Both the position numbers and the translations under genes were made by a program. Of a stretch of 64,000 nucleotides of DNA, positions 37,453-45,753 are shown piece by piece (the stretch's first letter is position 1; the number at the start of each line of letters is the position of its first letter). Source of the stretch: Bacteroidales bacterium (GTDB lineage: Bacteria; Bacteroidota; Bacteroidia; Bacteroidales; P3); assembly GCA_017483575.1 (NCBI GenBank), contig JAFUWF010000007.1, positions 1 through 64,000 on the forward strand. The letters run 5' to 3'. The notes under the pieces are model-generated. The model searched no databases. It was not told the DNA's origin and saw nothing but the letters and a program-made list of their open reading frames with translations.

Positions 37453-38292
37453 ATGAAACCTATTATTGTTGGAACAGACTTTTCCGAAGGCTCATACATG
37501 GCATTAGAGCTGGCCATAGACGTGGCCAACCGATTCCAAAGCGACATCATCCTCATCTGGGCACGCCGTGAGAAACTGCTTTTCAGCGACGAGCAGTTGA
37601 CGACAATGACCAACCTGGCCGAGGACAAGCTGCAGATGCTCTGCGACAAGTATCAGCCCATGATGAAATACGGCAAGCTGCGCTGGCAGATTACCAACGG
37701 CAAAGTGGCTCCCGCCCTCGCCACCACCGCCACGCGCGAACTGGCCTCGATGATTATCATCGGCACCAACGGCGCTTCGGGATTCGAGAAATACTGGATT
37801 GGCAGCCAGGCCGTGCGCATCGTGCAGGACTCGCCCTGCCCCGTGCTCACCGTGCGCCAGGGCTACGACTTCCACAAGAAGCTGGAACGCATCGTGGTGC
37901 CCATACGCGTCAACGCCAACTCGCGCCAGAAAGTGCCGCCCGCAGCCTCCATGGCCAAGATTTTCGAGTCGGAGGTCTACATCCTCGGTCTGCTCGACAT
38001 GAAAGAGGACGAGCAGGTACTGAAGACCTACGTGCAGCAGTCGACCGACTATCTGGACAAGGAAGGCGTGAAGTATCAGACGGTAATCCGCCCCTACTCC
38101 AACTATTGCGACACGGTGATGGACTACGCCGACGACATCAAGGCCGACCTGGTGGTCATCAACACCGAGCAGGACCGCATCATCAGCCAGATATTCCTCG
38201 GCACCAACGCCCAGCAGATTGTCCACCGCTCGCAGATTCCCGTGCTCTGCATCCATCCGGCCGACTACATCAACGTCTCGGCAAAGATTTAA
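37453..38292 (+). CDS. Universal stress protein (two UspA domains)
   Basis: A 279-residue tandem UspA protein. Domain 1 (about residues 1-145) starts KPIIVGTDFSEGSYMALELAIDVANRF and has the ATP-binding pattern G-2x-G-9x-G-S in GTNGASGFEKYWIGS, so this half probably binds nucleotide. Domain 2 (about 148-279) starts RIVVPIRVNANSR and lacks the full glycine motif. Usp proteins help survival under starvation and stress; a specific role cannot be read. Divergent from ruvB; a further gene follows after 32 bp of repeat. Confidence 0.9.
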   Translation: MKPIIVGTDFSEGSYMALELAIDVANRFQSDIILIWARREKLLFSDEQLTTMTNLAEDKLQMLCDKYQPMMKYGKLRWQITNGKVAPALATTATRELASMIIIGTNGASGFEKYWIGSQAVRIVQDSPCPVLTVRQGYDFHKKLERIVVPIRVNANSRQKVPPAASMAKIFESEVYILGLLDMKEDEQVLKTYVQQSTDYLDKEGVKYQTVIRPYSNYCDTVMDYADDIKADLVVINTEQDRIISQIFLGTNAQQIVHRSQIPVLCIHPADYINVSAKI

Positions 38293-38322
38293 GTGGTCAG
38301 TAGTCAGTGGTCAGTAGTCAGA
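38290..38322. repeat. Tandem repeat between usp and the HI0933-family gene
   Basis: Two direct copies of a 14-bp unit AGTGGTCAGTAGTC (38292-38319), itself composed of two 7-bp variants (GTGGTCA, GTAGTCA). It fills the spacer before the ATG at 38325. Confidence 0.75.
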
Positions 38323-38324
38323 CT

Positions 38325-39563
38325 ATGGAATACGATGTGATTGTGGTGGGTGGCGGCGCGTCGGGACTGATGGCCGCCGTGACGGCAGCGGGTCGCGGCA
38401 AGCGTGTGTTGCTGCTGGAGAAGATGGACCAGGCGGGACGCAAGCTGCGCATCACAGGCAAGGGACGTTGCAACCTCACCAACACCAGCCCGTTGCGCGA
38501 TACGCTGCCTCATATCGGCAGCGACGCCCGCTTCCTGCGCAACGCCTACGGGCGCTTCTTCAACCGCGAGCTGATGGACTTTTTCGAGCAACGCGGCGTG
38601 GAGCTCACCGTGGAGCGCGGCAACCGTGTATTCCCCGCCAGAGGCAAGGCGCTCGACATATTCCTGGCGCTCATCAACGAGCTGGAGCAGAACCCCAACG
38701 TTACGATAAGGAAACATACCACCGTCAAAAGCATAGAAACGTTCGAGGGCCAGGCCACCGCCGTCGTCCTTGAGCGCGGCGAGCGCATCGCCTGCCGCCA
38801 CATCGTCCTCGCCACAGGAGGCCTCTCCTACCCCACCACGGGCAGCACCGGCGCCGGCTACCGCATGGCCCGCGAACTGGGACACACCGTGGTCGAGCCC
38901 GTGCCGTCGCTGGTGGCCCTGAAATGCCAAGAGAAGATTCCCGACGAACTCATCGGCTTCCTGCTGAAGAACGTCCAGCTGTCGCTTTTCAGCTCCCAAT
39001 CCTCAATTTTCAATTCGTCCATCGGCGAGATGACCTTCGTGCAGGACGGCCTGGCAGGCCCCATCGTCCTCAGCGCCAGCCGCATGGCCACACGCCCGCT
39101 GCAGTCCGGACAGGCCCTCAGTGCCCGCCTTGACCTCAAGCCCGGCCTCACGCCCGAGCAGTTGGACCGTCGCCTGCAGGCCGACATCGACCAGAACGGC
39201 AAGCGCATATTCAACGATGCCCTGCGCCTATGGCTGCCCGCCGAACTCATCCCGCTGGCGTTGCCACAATTGCATATCGAATACTACAAACGCCTGCACC
39301 AGATCACCGGCGACGAGCGCCGCCGCCTGGGACGTTGGCTGAAGGGCGTGGAGTTTACCCTCTCCGGCACCCACGACTGGAACGAAGCCATCGTCACCCA
39401 AGGAGGCGTCAGCCTCAGCGAGGTGAATCCCAAGACCATGGAGAGTCGACTGGTGAAAGGCCTGTACCTTGTAGGCGAACTCCTCGACCTCGACGCCGAC
39501 ACCGGCGGCTACAACCTCCAGATAGCCTTCTCCACCGGCCACGCCGCCGGCGAGGCGGTGTAG
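38325..39563 (+). CDS. HI0933/YhiN family flavoprotein (NAD(P)/FAD-dependent oxidoreductase)
   Basis: A 412-residue protein of the HI0933 family, with an FAD-binding Rossmann motif at the N-terminus (VIVVGGGASGLMAAVTAAGRG), GRKLRITGKGRCNLTN, LATGGLSYPTTGSTGAGY and a C-terminal FAD motif (LYLVGELLDLDADTGGYNLQIAFSTGHAAG). The physiological substrate of the family is unknown. A short stretch at about residues 222-233 (SLFSSQSSIFNSS) is coded by AATTTTCAATT-type repeats (about 38990-39016). ATG 38325 is preferred over 38307, which lies in the tandem repeat. Convergent with the ABC-F gene, stops 3 bp apart. Confidence 0.9.
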   Translation: MEYDVIVVGGGASGLMAAVTAAGRGKRVLLLEKMDQAGRKLRITGKGRCNLTNTSPLRDTLPHIGSDARFLRNAYGRFFNRELMDFFEQRGVELTVERGNRVFPARGKALDIFLALINELEQNPNVTIRKHTTVKSIETFEGQATAVVLERGERIACRHIVLATGGLSYPTTGSTGAGYRMARELGHTVVEPVPSLVALKCQEKIPDELIGFLLKNVQLSLFSSQSSIFNSSIGEMTFVQDGLAGPIVLSASRMATRPLQSGQALSARLDLKPGLTPEQLDRRLQADIDQNGKRIFNDALRLWLPAELIPLALPQLHIEYYKRLHQITGDERRRLGRWLKGVEFTLSGTHDWNEAIVTQGGVSLSEVNPKTMESRLVKGLYLVGELLDLDADTGGYNLQIAFSTGHAAGEAV

Positions 39564-39566
39564 CCT

Positions 39567-41471
39567 CTACTCCTCGGCGGCGATGACGGCGTCCTCCCAC
39601 TCTTGCATCTTGCGGTCAAGGGCGTCTTTCAGTGATTGGTATTCCTTGTAGAAATCGGCGCTTTGGGCCGCGCCGGTGGCCAGCACCTCGTCGCGCGAGG
39701 CAATCTCGTTCTCAAGGGCTTCTATCTCCTGTTCCTTCTGCTTCACGACGTTCTGCAACTTGCGACGCTCGCGCTCGCGCTCCTTGCTCTGCTCGTAGGC
39801 GACCTTGCCAGAGGAGGCGGTTTTCTGAATACTCGGTGTATTCGGAGTAATCGGATTATTCTGATTGTTCTGGCTTTCCAGGAACTCCATGATGTCGCCC
39901 TTGAACTCATGCACCGCGCCGTCGCGGAACTCGTAGAGCTCGTCGGTGAGGCCGTTGAGGAAGTCGCGATCGTGGCTGACCACAATGAGCGTGCCAGTGT
40001 ATTGCAGCAGGGCGTTCTTGAGGATATCCTTCGAGTTCATGTCCAGGTGGTTGGTAGGCTCGTCAAGGATGAGCAGGTTGCTAGGCGTAAGCAGCAACTT
40101 GGCCAACGCCAACCTTGCCTTCTCGCCACCGCTGAGCACCTTCACCTTCTTGTCGATGTCGTCGTCGGAGAAGAGGAAACTGCCGAGGATGTTGCGTATC
40201 TTGGGGCGAATGTCTCCCTGGGCGATGTCGTCGATGGTCTCGAAGACCGTCTTGTCGAGGTTGAGCATGGCCGCCTGGTTCTGGGCGTAGTAGCCCAAGG
40301 CAACGCCGGCACCGAGGCGGAAGGTGCCGGTATAGTCGTTGATGTCGCCTACGATGATTTTGGCCATGGTACTCTTGCCCTCGCCGTTGCGGCCCACAAA
40401 GGCCACCTTGCGACCGGAGGTCAGCGTGAAGTCGACCCCATCAAACACCTGGTTGTCGCCATAAGCCTTGCCGAGGTGCTTCGTTTCGATGACGATTTTG
40501 CCGCTGTGAGGAGCCGGAGGGAACTGGAAATGGATGCTCTCCGTGCTCACCTCGTCGACCTTGATGGTCTCCATCCGCTCCAGCATCTTCACGCGGCTCT
40601 GCACCTGCTTGGCCTTGGTGGCCTTGTAGCGGAAGCGCTCGATGAAGGCCTCGATTTGGGCCACCTGGCGCTGCTGGTTGGTGAGCTGCGCCATCTGGCT
40701 GGCGCGCCGCTCCTGCATCTGCACCACATACTCCGAGTAGGGGCACTTGTAGTCGTAGATGCGGCCGGCGGTAATCTCGATGGTGCGCTTGGTTATGTTG
40801 TCGAGGAAGGTACGGTCATGGCTGACGAGCACAACGGCACCGCTGTAGCTGCCGAGGTAGTTCTCCAGCCATTGGATGGAAACGATGTCGAGGTGGTTGG
40901 TGGGCTCGTCGAGGAGCAGGAAGTCAGGATGGCGCAATAGCAGCTTGGCCAGTTCCACGCGCATCTGCCAGCCACCGCTGAAGACTGCCACCGGGCGGTT
41001 GAAGTCCGAGTGCTTGAATCCCAAGCCCAGCAGTACCTTCTCCGCCTGTTCCTGACGGCGACCGCCACCCAGCATGGCCAGATGCTCGGTGACCTCGTTG
41101 TGGCGTTCCAGCAGACGGGTGTATTCCGGGCTGTCGTAGTCCGTGCGTTCGGCGATTTCCGTCGTCAGTCGTTCCTGTTCCTTTTCAAGGTTGTCCAGCT
41201 GGTCAAATGCCGTAAGGGCCTCCTCCAGCACGGTTCCGATGCTGTCCGGCACCATCTCCTGCGGCAGGTAGCCCACGGTCTGGCCTGTGGCTATAACGAT
41301 GGTGCCGCTCTCAGGCTCCTGCCATCCGCAGAGAATCTTGAGCAGAGTGGACTTGCCGGCACCGTTCATGCCAACGAGGCCAATGCGGTCGTGGTCGCCA
41401 ATGTTGAAGGTGACATGGTCGAAGAGGTTGGTGCCAGTGAATTGCACCGAGAGGTTGTTGACGCTAATCAT
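39567..41471 (-). CDS. ABC-F family ATP-binding protein
   Basis: A 634-residue soluble protein with two ABC domains. Walker A GMNGAGKST and GRNGEGKST, signatures FSGGWQMRVELAKLL and LSGGEKARLALAKLL, and Walker B LLLDEPTNHLD and LILDEPTNHLD are all present, joined by the charged inter-domain linker (KATKAKQVQSRVKMLERM). No membrane part: ABC-F proteins act on the ribosome. A C-terminal coiled coil follows (RRKLQNVVKQKEQEIEALENE). Between domain 2 and the coiled coil, SQNNQNNPITPNTPSIQK is encoded by short variant repeats of the same type as in atpG. It lies downstream of tonB behind a terminator. Confidence 0.93.
   Translation of the reverse strand: MISVNNLSVQFTGTNLFDHVTFNIGDHDRIGLVGMNGAGKSTLLKILCGWQEPESGTIVIATGQTVGYLPQEMVPDSIGTVLEEALTAFDQLDNLEKEQERLTTEIAERTDYDSPEYTRLLERHNEVTEHLAMLGGGRRQEQAEKVLLGLGFKHSDFNRPVAVFSGGWQMRVELAKLLLRHPDFLLLDEPTNHLDIVSIQWLENYLGSYSGAVVLVSHDRTFLDNITKRTIEITAGRIYDYKCPYSEYVVQMQERRASQMAQLTNQQRQVAQIEAFIERFRYKATKAKQVQSRVKMLERMETIKVDEVSTESIHFQFPPAPHSGKIVIETKHLGKAYGDNQVFDGVDFTLTSGRKVAFVGRNGEGKSTMAKIIVGDINDYTGTFRLGAGVALGYYAQNQAAMLNLDKTVFETIDDIAQGDIRPKIRNILGSFLFSDDDIDKKVKVLSGGEKARLALAKLLLTPSNLLILDEPTNHLDMNSKDILKNALLQYTGTLIVVSHDRDFLNGLTDELYEFRDGAVHEFKGDIMEFLESQNNQNNPITPNTPSIQKTASSGKVAYEQSKERERERRKLQNVVKQKEQEIEALENEIASRDEVLATGAAQSADFYKEYQSLKDALDRKMQEWEDAVIAAEE
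39826..39880. repeat. Short variant tandem repeats inside the ABC-F gene
   Basis: About five units of 9-10 bp such as TGTATTCGG, AGTAATCGG, ATTATTCTG, ATTGTTCTG. On the coding strand they read CAGAATAATC-like, as in the atpG repeat at 58308-58384. Confidence 0.7.
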
Positions 41472-41474
41472 AAG

Positions 41475-41511
41475 AAAAAAAGGAGCAGCAGACTTACACT
41501 ACTGCTGCTCC
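41475..41511 (-). terminator. Intrinsic terminator after tonB
   Basis: Perfect 10-bp stem GGAGCAGCAG / CTGCTGCTCC (41482-41491, 41502-41511), with seven T on the minus strand (41475-41481). It separates tonB from the ABC-F gene, which starts at 41471. Confidence 0.88.
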
Positions 41512-41545
41512 CGAATTGTTTGTTTTCAAACGTATGCTTGGTTGT

Positions 41546-42232
41546 TTACTTGAGGTTGAAGTTGACGGGCAGGTTGAACTGCACACGGACAGCTTTACCA
41601 CGCTGCTTGCCGGGGGTCCACTTGGGCATGGACTTGACAACGCGGATAGCTTCGGCACCGCAGCCACCGCCGATATCGCGGAGGACCTTGGGGTTGGCGA
41701 TGGAGCCATCGCGCTCTACCACGAAGGTGACGTACACCTTACCGGTAATGCCGTTGTCGCGTGCTAGCTGCGGGTACTTGATGTTCTGTGCAAGATACTT
41801 GTACAGGGCTTCCATACCACCGGGGAATTCAGGCTCGTTTTCCACAACGGTGAAAATCGTAGTCTCTTCCTCTTCTTCCTCCTGTTCCACAACGACAGGC
41901 GTAATGGCGATGTTCTTGGTTTCCTCGTTCACCTCAGCGTTGAAGGTAACCTCATTCTTGATCTCCTGGTCGTCGGAGACGACTTCGATAAGGGTTGTCA
42001 CCTCGGGCACCTCGGGAGGAGGAGGGGGTGGCGGTTCTTGGATGTCGGTCTGGATGATGATTTCCTCTTCAACCTGTTCTGCCTCGCGTACGAAAGCCTC
42101 GGCTTCTTCAGCATCGTAGCTTTTCACTTCGAAGGCGACCAGGACGGCAGCAAGAATCACCACCAAGCCTATCTCCAGATAGAGACCTCTGCGTTTTTCG
42201 AGGTCGGCTTTGGGATTTTTCTTGAGTTCCAT
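41546..42232 (-). CDS. tonB: TonB family energy transducer
   Basis: A 228-residue TonB. A single N-terminal membrane helix (GLYLEIGLVVILAAVLVAFEV, about residues 15-36), a periplasmic acidic linker with a proline run (QEPPPPPPPEVPEV), and a C-terminal TonB domain (FPGGMEALYKYLAQNIKYPQ, GKVYVTFVVERDGSI, MPKWTPGKQRGKAVRVQFNLPV). It passes the energy of ExbBD to TonB-dependent outer-membrane transporters; exbB/exbD are not nearby. Bacteroidota have several TonBs, so its partners are unknown. Confidence 0.93.
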   Translation of the reverse strand: MELKKNPKADLEKRRGLYLEIGLVVILAAVLVAFEVKSYDAEEAEAFVREAEQVEEEIIIQTDIQEPPPPPPPEVPEVTTLIEVVSDDQEIKNEVTFNAEVNEETKNIAITPVVVEQEEEEEETTIFTVVENEPEFPGGMEALYKYLAQNIKYPQLARDNGITGKVYVTFVVERDGSIANPKVLRDIGGGCGAEAIRVVKSMPKWTPGKQRGKAVRVQFNLPVNFNLK

Positions 42233-42294
42233 ATTATTGTTATTTAATCGTTTATTTTCATTTCGGGGTCTTTTTCGCCCCTTTGTTTCACACC

Positions 42295-42325
42295 GCTAAA
42301 ATACGAAAAAAATTTAAATTACAAA
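42295..42325 (-). promoter_or_regulatory. Probable tonB promoter
   Basis: On the minus strand a -33 TTTG (42322-42325), 18 bp, then TATTTTAGC (42295-42303), which differs from the -7 consensus at one position. A small GGGG/CCCC hairpin follows in the leader. Confidence 0.5.
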
Positions 42326-42346
42326 CATTTTTTTGTTAAAAAAGTT

Positions 42347-45300
42347 TTAAACACCCTCGTCGAAGGGTACCTGACGCACATGCACGGAGGGCTGCAGGAA
42401 GACCAGCCAGCCACTCACACGGGGGTATCCCATGGCGGCAACAGCACGACAATAGCCGCCCACCTGACTGTTGTATTCCTTCACCAGGTCCTTGCCTGTC
42501 TTGAAGTCCACCACCCACGTCTCGTCGGGAGCGAAGACCACGCGGTCCGGACGGCCTGACTCCGACCCGTCGGTGAGGTCGCACTCGTTCTTGTATCTGT
42601 AGGTGGGGTCGAAGAAGCGCGCCGTAGCGGGATGCGACAGCACATCGTGCACCAGTGCCGTAAGCTTGGCCTTCTCCTCTGGTTCCACCTTCTCATTTTG
42701 GGCGAAAGCCTCGACGGCGGAGTCCACCGCATCGGCGGCAGTGCCGATGGTGGCCATCAGGGCATGAGCATGGATACCGAAGCGCACACGCTCCTCCATC
42801 AGGGGCGTCAGCGCATGCTCGGCAGGCGAAGCTATGCGGACCTTCTTCGTCCAGTCGGAATAGCCCAGTTGGCGCACATACTCGTTCTCGGATTCCTTCT
42901 TTTTCTTCTCTTTTTTTTCCACATGCATAAAATCCTTATTGCCAAAGTCGGCCTGCCCGCGGAACTTCACATATTCCTTCAGCACCTGGGCGTATCCCTG
43001 TACGCGCTCCACCACGTCAGGGTCGGGGCAGACAACGAAGAGCTGTTCTTTCGGACGCGTGAACGCAACGTACAATATATTTAGGTCGTCCACTGCCTCG
43101 GATTCCTTCTCATGGTCTCGCTCGGCATCGAAGCGGGTCGACGTGTTCTTGTTAAAGGAGACGAAAGCCGCCGGGAGCGACTTGCCACCGGGCGAGAACG
43201 CCTTGGAGGCATCGACCCATATTTCCTGCCTTTTAGCACCAAGCCCGAAAAAGGGACAGATCACCACAGGTGCCTCAAGGCCCTTGGCTTTATGGATAGT
43301 CATCAGACGGATGGCATTGCCTTCTTCCGACGAAGCGGCGGAGAGGACCGGATGGGCATCGAACCACTCCAGAAAATCGCCAAGGCTCTGGTTGTGGCGC
43401 GACGAGAAAGCGGCAGCACGGTTGAGCAGCGATGCCTCATAAGCGATATCCACACCATCGAGCCGCAGTAAGCGCAGCAACTCCTCGCAGCAGTCGTAAA
43501 GACTCATCGAGAGCAGACGGCCACTGTTGAAGTCTATGCCCTCGACGCCAAGGGCGGCATGCAGGTCCACGGGTCCTTCGGCCAGGAAGGCCTCGTCATG
43601 ACTGCTTTGGATGCCCCCCAGGGACTCCAGTCGTTGCAGCAGGTCGGCAGCGGCCACACGGTCGTTGCTGTCGTGCAGGAACCGCAGCGCAGACACCAAC
43701 GCCATGACAGCCTGACTATTGCGCAAATAGAACGATTCCGCCGAGCTCTGTTCATAGCCACTATGCTCCAACAGGTAGGAGCCAATGGCGGCCAACTCGT
43801 TTTTGGTGCGTCCAAGAATCATGATGTCGCGCGGCCGATAGCCATGGTCGTTCACCAGACCGTCGATAATCTCCAGCACCCGCTGGCAGATGGGCTCCGC
43901 ACCCTTGCCATCCACAAACGAGAGGTTCACATGCCCATCCGGCCGGCTCTGTTTCTTCAGGTTCAACTCCTGACGCAGTTCCTCCCGGCCCTCTTCGCTG
44001 TCGCCTTCGGGACCGAGGTAGATACGGCGGGCCAAATCGATGTCGGCATAGTGCTGGCGCACCAGCCAGGAGAAGAAGTCGTTGTTGAAAGTAATCACAT
44101 CGTCGGCCGTACGGTAGTTGATGCTGAGTGGCTCAAAGCAATAGTTTCCGGGATGCGACAGCGTCTGGCCATGCAGTTTCATCCCTTCCACCTTCGGCAA
44201 CGCAACAAACTGACGTACATCGCCTTGCCGGAAACGGTAGATGGCCTGCTTGCCGTCGCCCACCACCAGCGACTCCTTACCCTCGCTGACGCCGTTCTCC
44301 AGCAACGGAACGAGGTTCTGCCATTGCAAAACGGAGGTATCCTGGAACTCGTCGATGAGGTAGTGGCGATAGCGGCTGCCCAGACGTTCATAGATGAAGG
44401 GCGCCGTTTCTTCCTGCACCACACGGTTGATGAGACGATTGAAATCGGAGAGGTGCACCACCTCGTTGTCGCGGGCGTAGAGACGCATCTGGCGGTCCAG
44501 CTCACCGAGGAGGGCCATAGAATAAAGGTTGCCCAGCAGCAACCGACAGGTGTTATAGTCCACCAACGGGCCGTCGAGTTGCTCCTTCAGTTTGAAATAG
44601 AGTTCCCTGAGCGGCTGGGCTATGCGGTCGGTACCTGGGAAGGTGGTCTTGGATTTGCACAGTTTGTCGCCCTGGTAGTCCACCGATTCGAAAACATTGA
44701 CAACATAGGTGTTGGGGGCCACGGTCAAACCGTTTCTTAGCGTCTCGCCAAACCGTTCGGCTTTGGCAAAGAAGACATAGAAACCCTGCTTGCCGCGGTT
44801 GCAGTCGTCCACCGTCATACCGATGCCGCGCAGCAAGGCCATAGCCTCGGCACCCAGTTTTTCGACACCTTCCACAAAGTCAGCACAGTACCTACGGTAG
44901 CGTTCGTGCATCTCCATGTACTCGTCCAGCGAGTAGCGGGAGAGCATCTTGAGGTAGACATCCGTGCCCTCGGAAAAGAGCTGTTTGGCCAACTTGGTGA
45001 GCGAACCCACAATATCGAACCCCTTTTCCTCTTCCATGTTGCTTTCGGCATAGCGCCGCACCATCTCGGTCAACGCCTCATTGCCCGTAGTGCCCACAAG
45101 CGACATCAGCCCGCTGACGGCATGCTCAATAAGGTCGTCCTGCTCAATCATCACCTCAAAATTGACAGGCTGCTCCAAGTCATGGGCAAAAGTACGCACC
45201 ACACGATGCATGAAGCTGTCGATGGTACACACCGAAAGGTCGCTGTAGCGGTGGAGGATGGCGCTACGCAGCTCGGAGGCCATCTGCCGCAGGTCGGCAT

Positions 45301-45619
45301 CGACCAAAGCAGGCTGGTGCGCATCGGCGCGGTCGACGTTGAGGACTTGCAGCAACGCCTCTCCCATCTGCGACTCTTCGGGGTCGGTGCCGTATTCGGC
45401 CATCAGCGAAAGCTCGTCCATGATACGTGTTTTCATCTCGTTGGCGGCTTTGTTGGTGAAAGTGATGGCCAGGATGCCACGGAAACGCGTGGCGACATTG
45501 CCCGGACCGCCGGCCATGGCCAGACGCAGGTATTCCTTCACCAGCGTGAAGGTCTTGCCCGATCCGGCAGCGGCTTTGCAGATGACAAAAGGGTTGTGTC
45601 TGTGGTTTGTAGACTCCAT
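42347..45619 (-). CDS. UvrD/AddA-like helicase-nuclease
   Basis: A 1,090-residue superfamily 1 helicase with a RecB-family nuclease domain. Helicase motifs: Walker A AAAGSGKTFTLV, Ia ILAITFTNKAANEMKTRI, II IDEFQDTSVLQW, III VGDGKQAIYRFRQGD, V MTIHKAKGLEAPVV and VI LYVAFTRPKEQLFV. The C-terminal PD-(D/E)XK nuclease is seen at GRPDRVVFAPDETWVVDFKTGK (about residue 1030). It likely processes double-strand ends like AddA or RecB, but the expected AddB partner is not next to it. The ATG 45619 (MESTNHRHNPFVICKAAAGSGK) lies just after a -7 box, so it is preferred to the longer reading from 45694. Confidence 0.88.
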   Translation of the reverse strand: MESTNHRHNPFVICKAAAGSGKTFTLVKEYLRLAMAGGPGNVATRFRGILAITFTNKAANEMKTRIMDELSLMAEYGTDPEESQMGEALLQVLNVDRADAHQPALVDADLRQMASELRSAILHRYSDLSVCTIDSFMHRVVRTFAHDLEQPVNFEVMIEQDDLIEHAVSGLMSLVGTTGNEALTEMVRRYAESNMEEEKGFDIVGSLTKLAKQLFSEGTDVYLKMLSRYSLDEYMEMHERYRRYCADFVEGVEKLGAEAMALLRGIGMTVDDCNRGKQGFYVFFAKAERFGETLRNGLTVAPNTYVVNVFESVDYQGDKLCKSKTTFPGTDRIAQPLRELYFKLKEQLDGPLVDYNTCRLLLGNLYSMALLGELDRQMRLYARDNEVVHLSDFNRLINRVVQEETAPFIYERLGSRYRHYLIDEFQDTSVLQWQNLVPLLENGVSEGKESLVVGDGKQAIYRFRQGDVRQFVALPKVEGMKLHGQTLSHPGNYCFEPLSINYRTADDVITFNNDFFSWLVRQHYADIDLARRIYLGPEGDSEEGREELRQELNLKKQSRPDGHVNLSFVDGKGAEPICQRVLEIIDGLVNDHGYRPRDIMILGRTKNELAAIGSYLLEHSGYEQSSAESFYLRNSQAVMALVSALRFLHDSNDRVAAADLLQRLESLGGIQSSHDEAFLAEGPVDLHAALGVEGIDFNSGRLLSMSLYDCCEELLRLLRLDGVDIAYEASLLNRAAAFSSRHNQSLGDFLEWFDAHPVLSAASSEEGNAIRLMTIHKAKGLEAPVVICPFFGLGAKRQEIWVDASKAFSPGGKSLPAAFVSFNKNTSTRFDAERDHEKESEAVDDLNILYVAFTRPKEQLFVVCPDPDVVERVQGYAQVLKEYVKFRGQADFGNKDFMHVEKKEKKKKESENEYVRQLGYSDWTKKVRIASPAEHALTPLMEERVRFGIHAHALMATIGTAADAVDSAVEAFAQNEKVEPEEKAKLTALVHDVLSHPATARFFDPTYRYKNECDLTDGSESGRPDRVVFAPDETWVVDFKTGKDLVKEYNSQVGGYCRAVAAMGYPRVSGWLVFLQPSVHVRQVPFDEGV

Positions 45620-45638
45620 CGGTGTGCTATTTTGAATT

Positions 45639-45647
45639 GCAAATATA
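45639..45647 (-). promoter_or_regulatory. -7 box of the AddA-like gene
   Basis: Minus-strand TATATTTGC, 20 bp before the chosen ATG, which supports that start. Confidence 0.6.
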
Positions 45648-45709
45648 CGAAAAACATTCCATTCTCTCGCATTTTTTAAAGTTTTTTTCTTCATCTTAAA
45701 AAAAAATTG

Positions 45710-45718
45710 TATCTTTGC
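45710..45718 (+). promoter_or_regulatory. -7 box of mutA
   Basis: TATCTTTGC 36 bp before the mutA ATG, downstream of an A-rich tract. No clear -33 TTTG at 19 bp. Confidence 0.6.
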
Positions 45719-45753
45719 CTTTTATAATAGAAACAAATAAACGATACAATATA

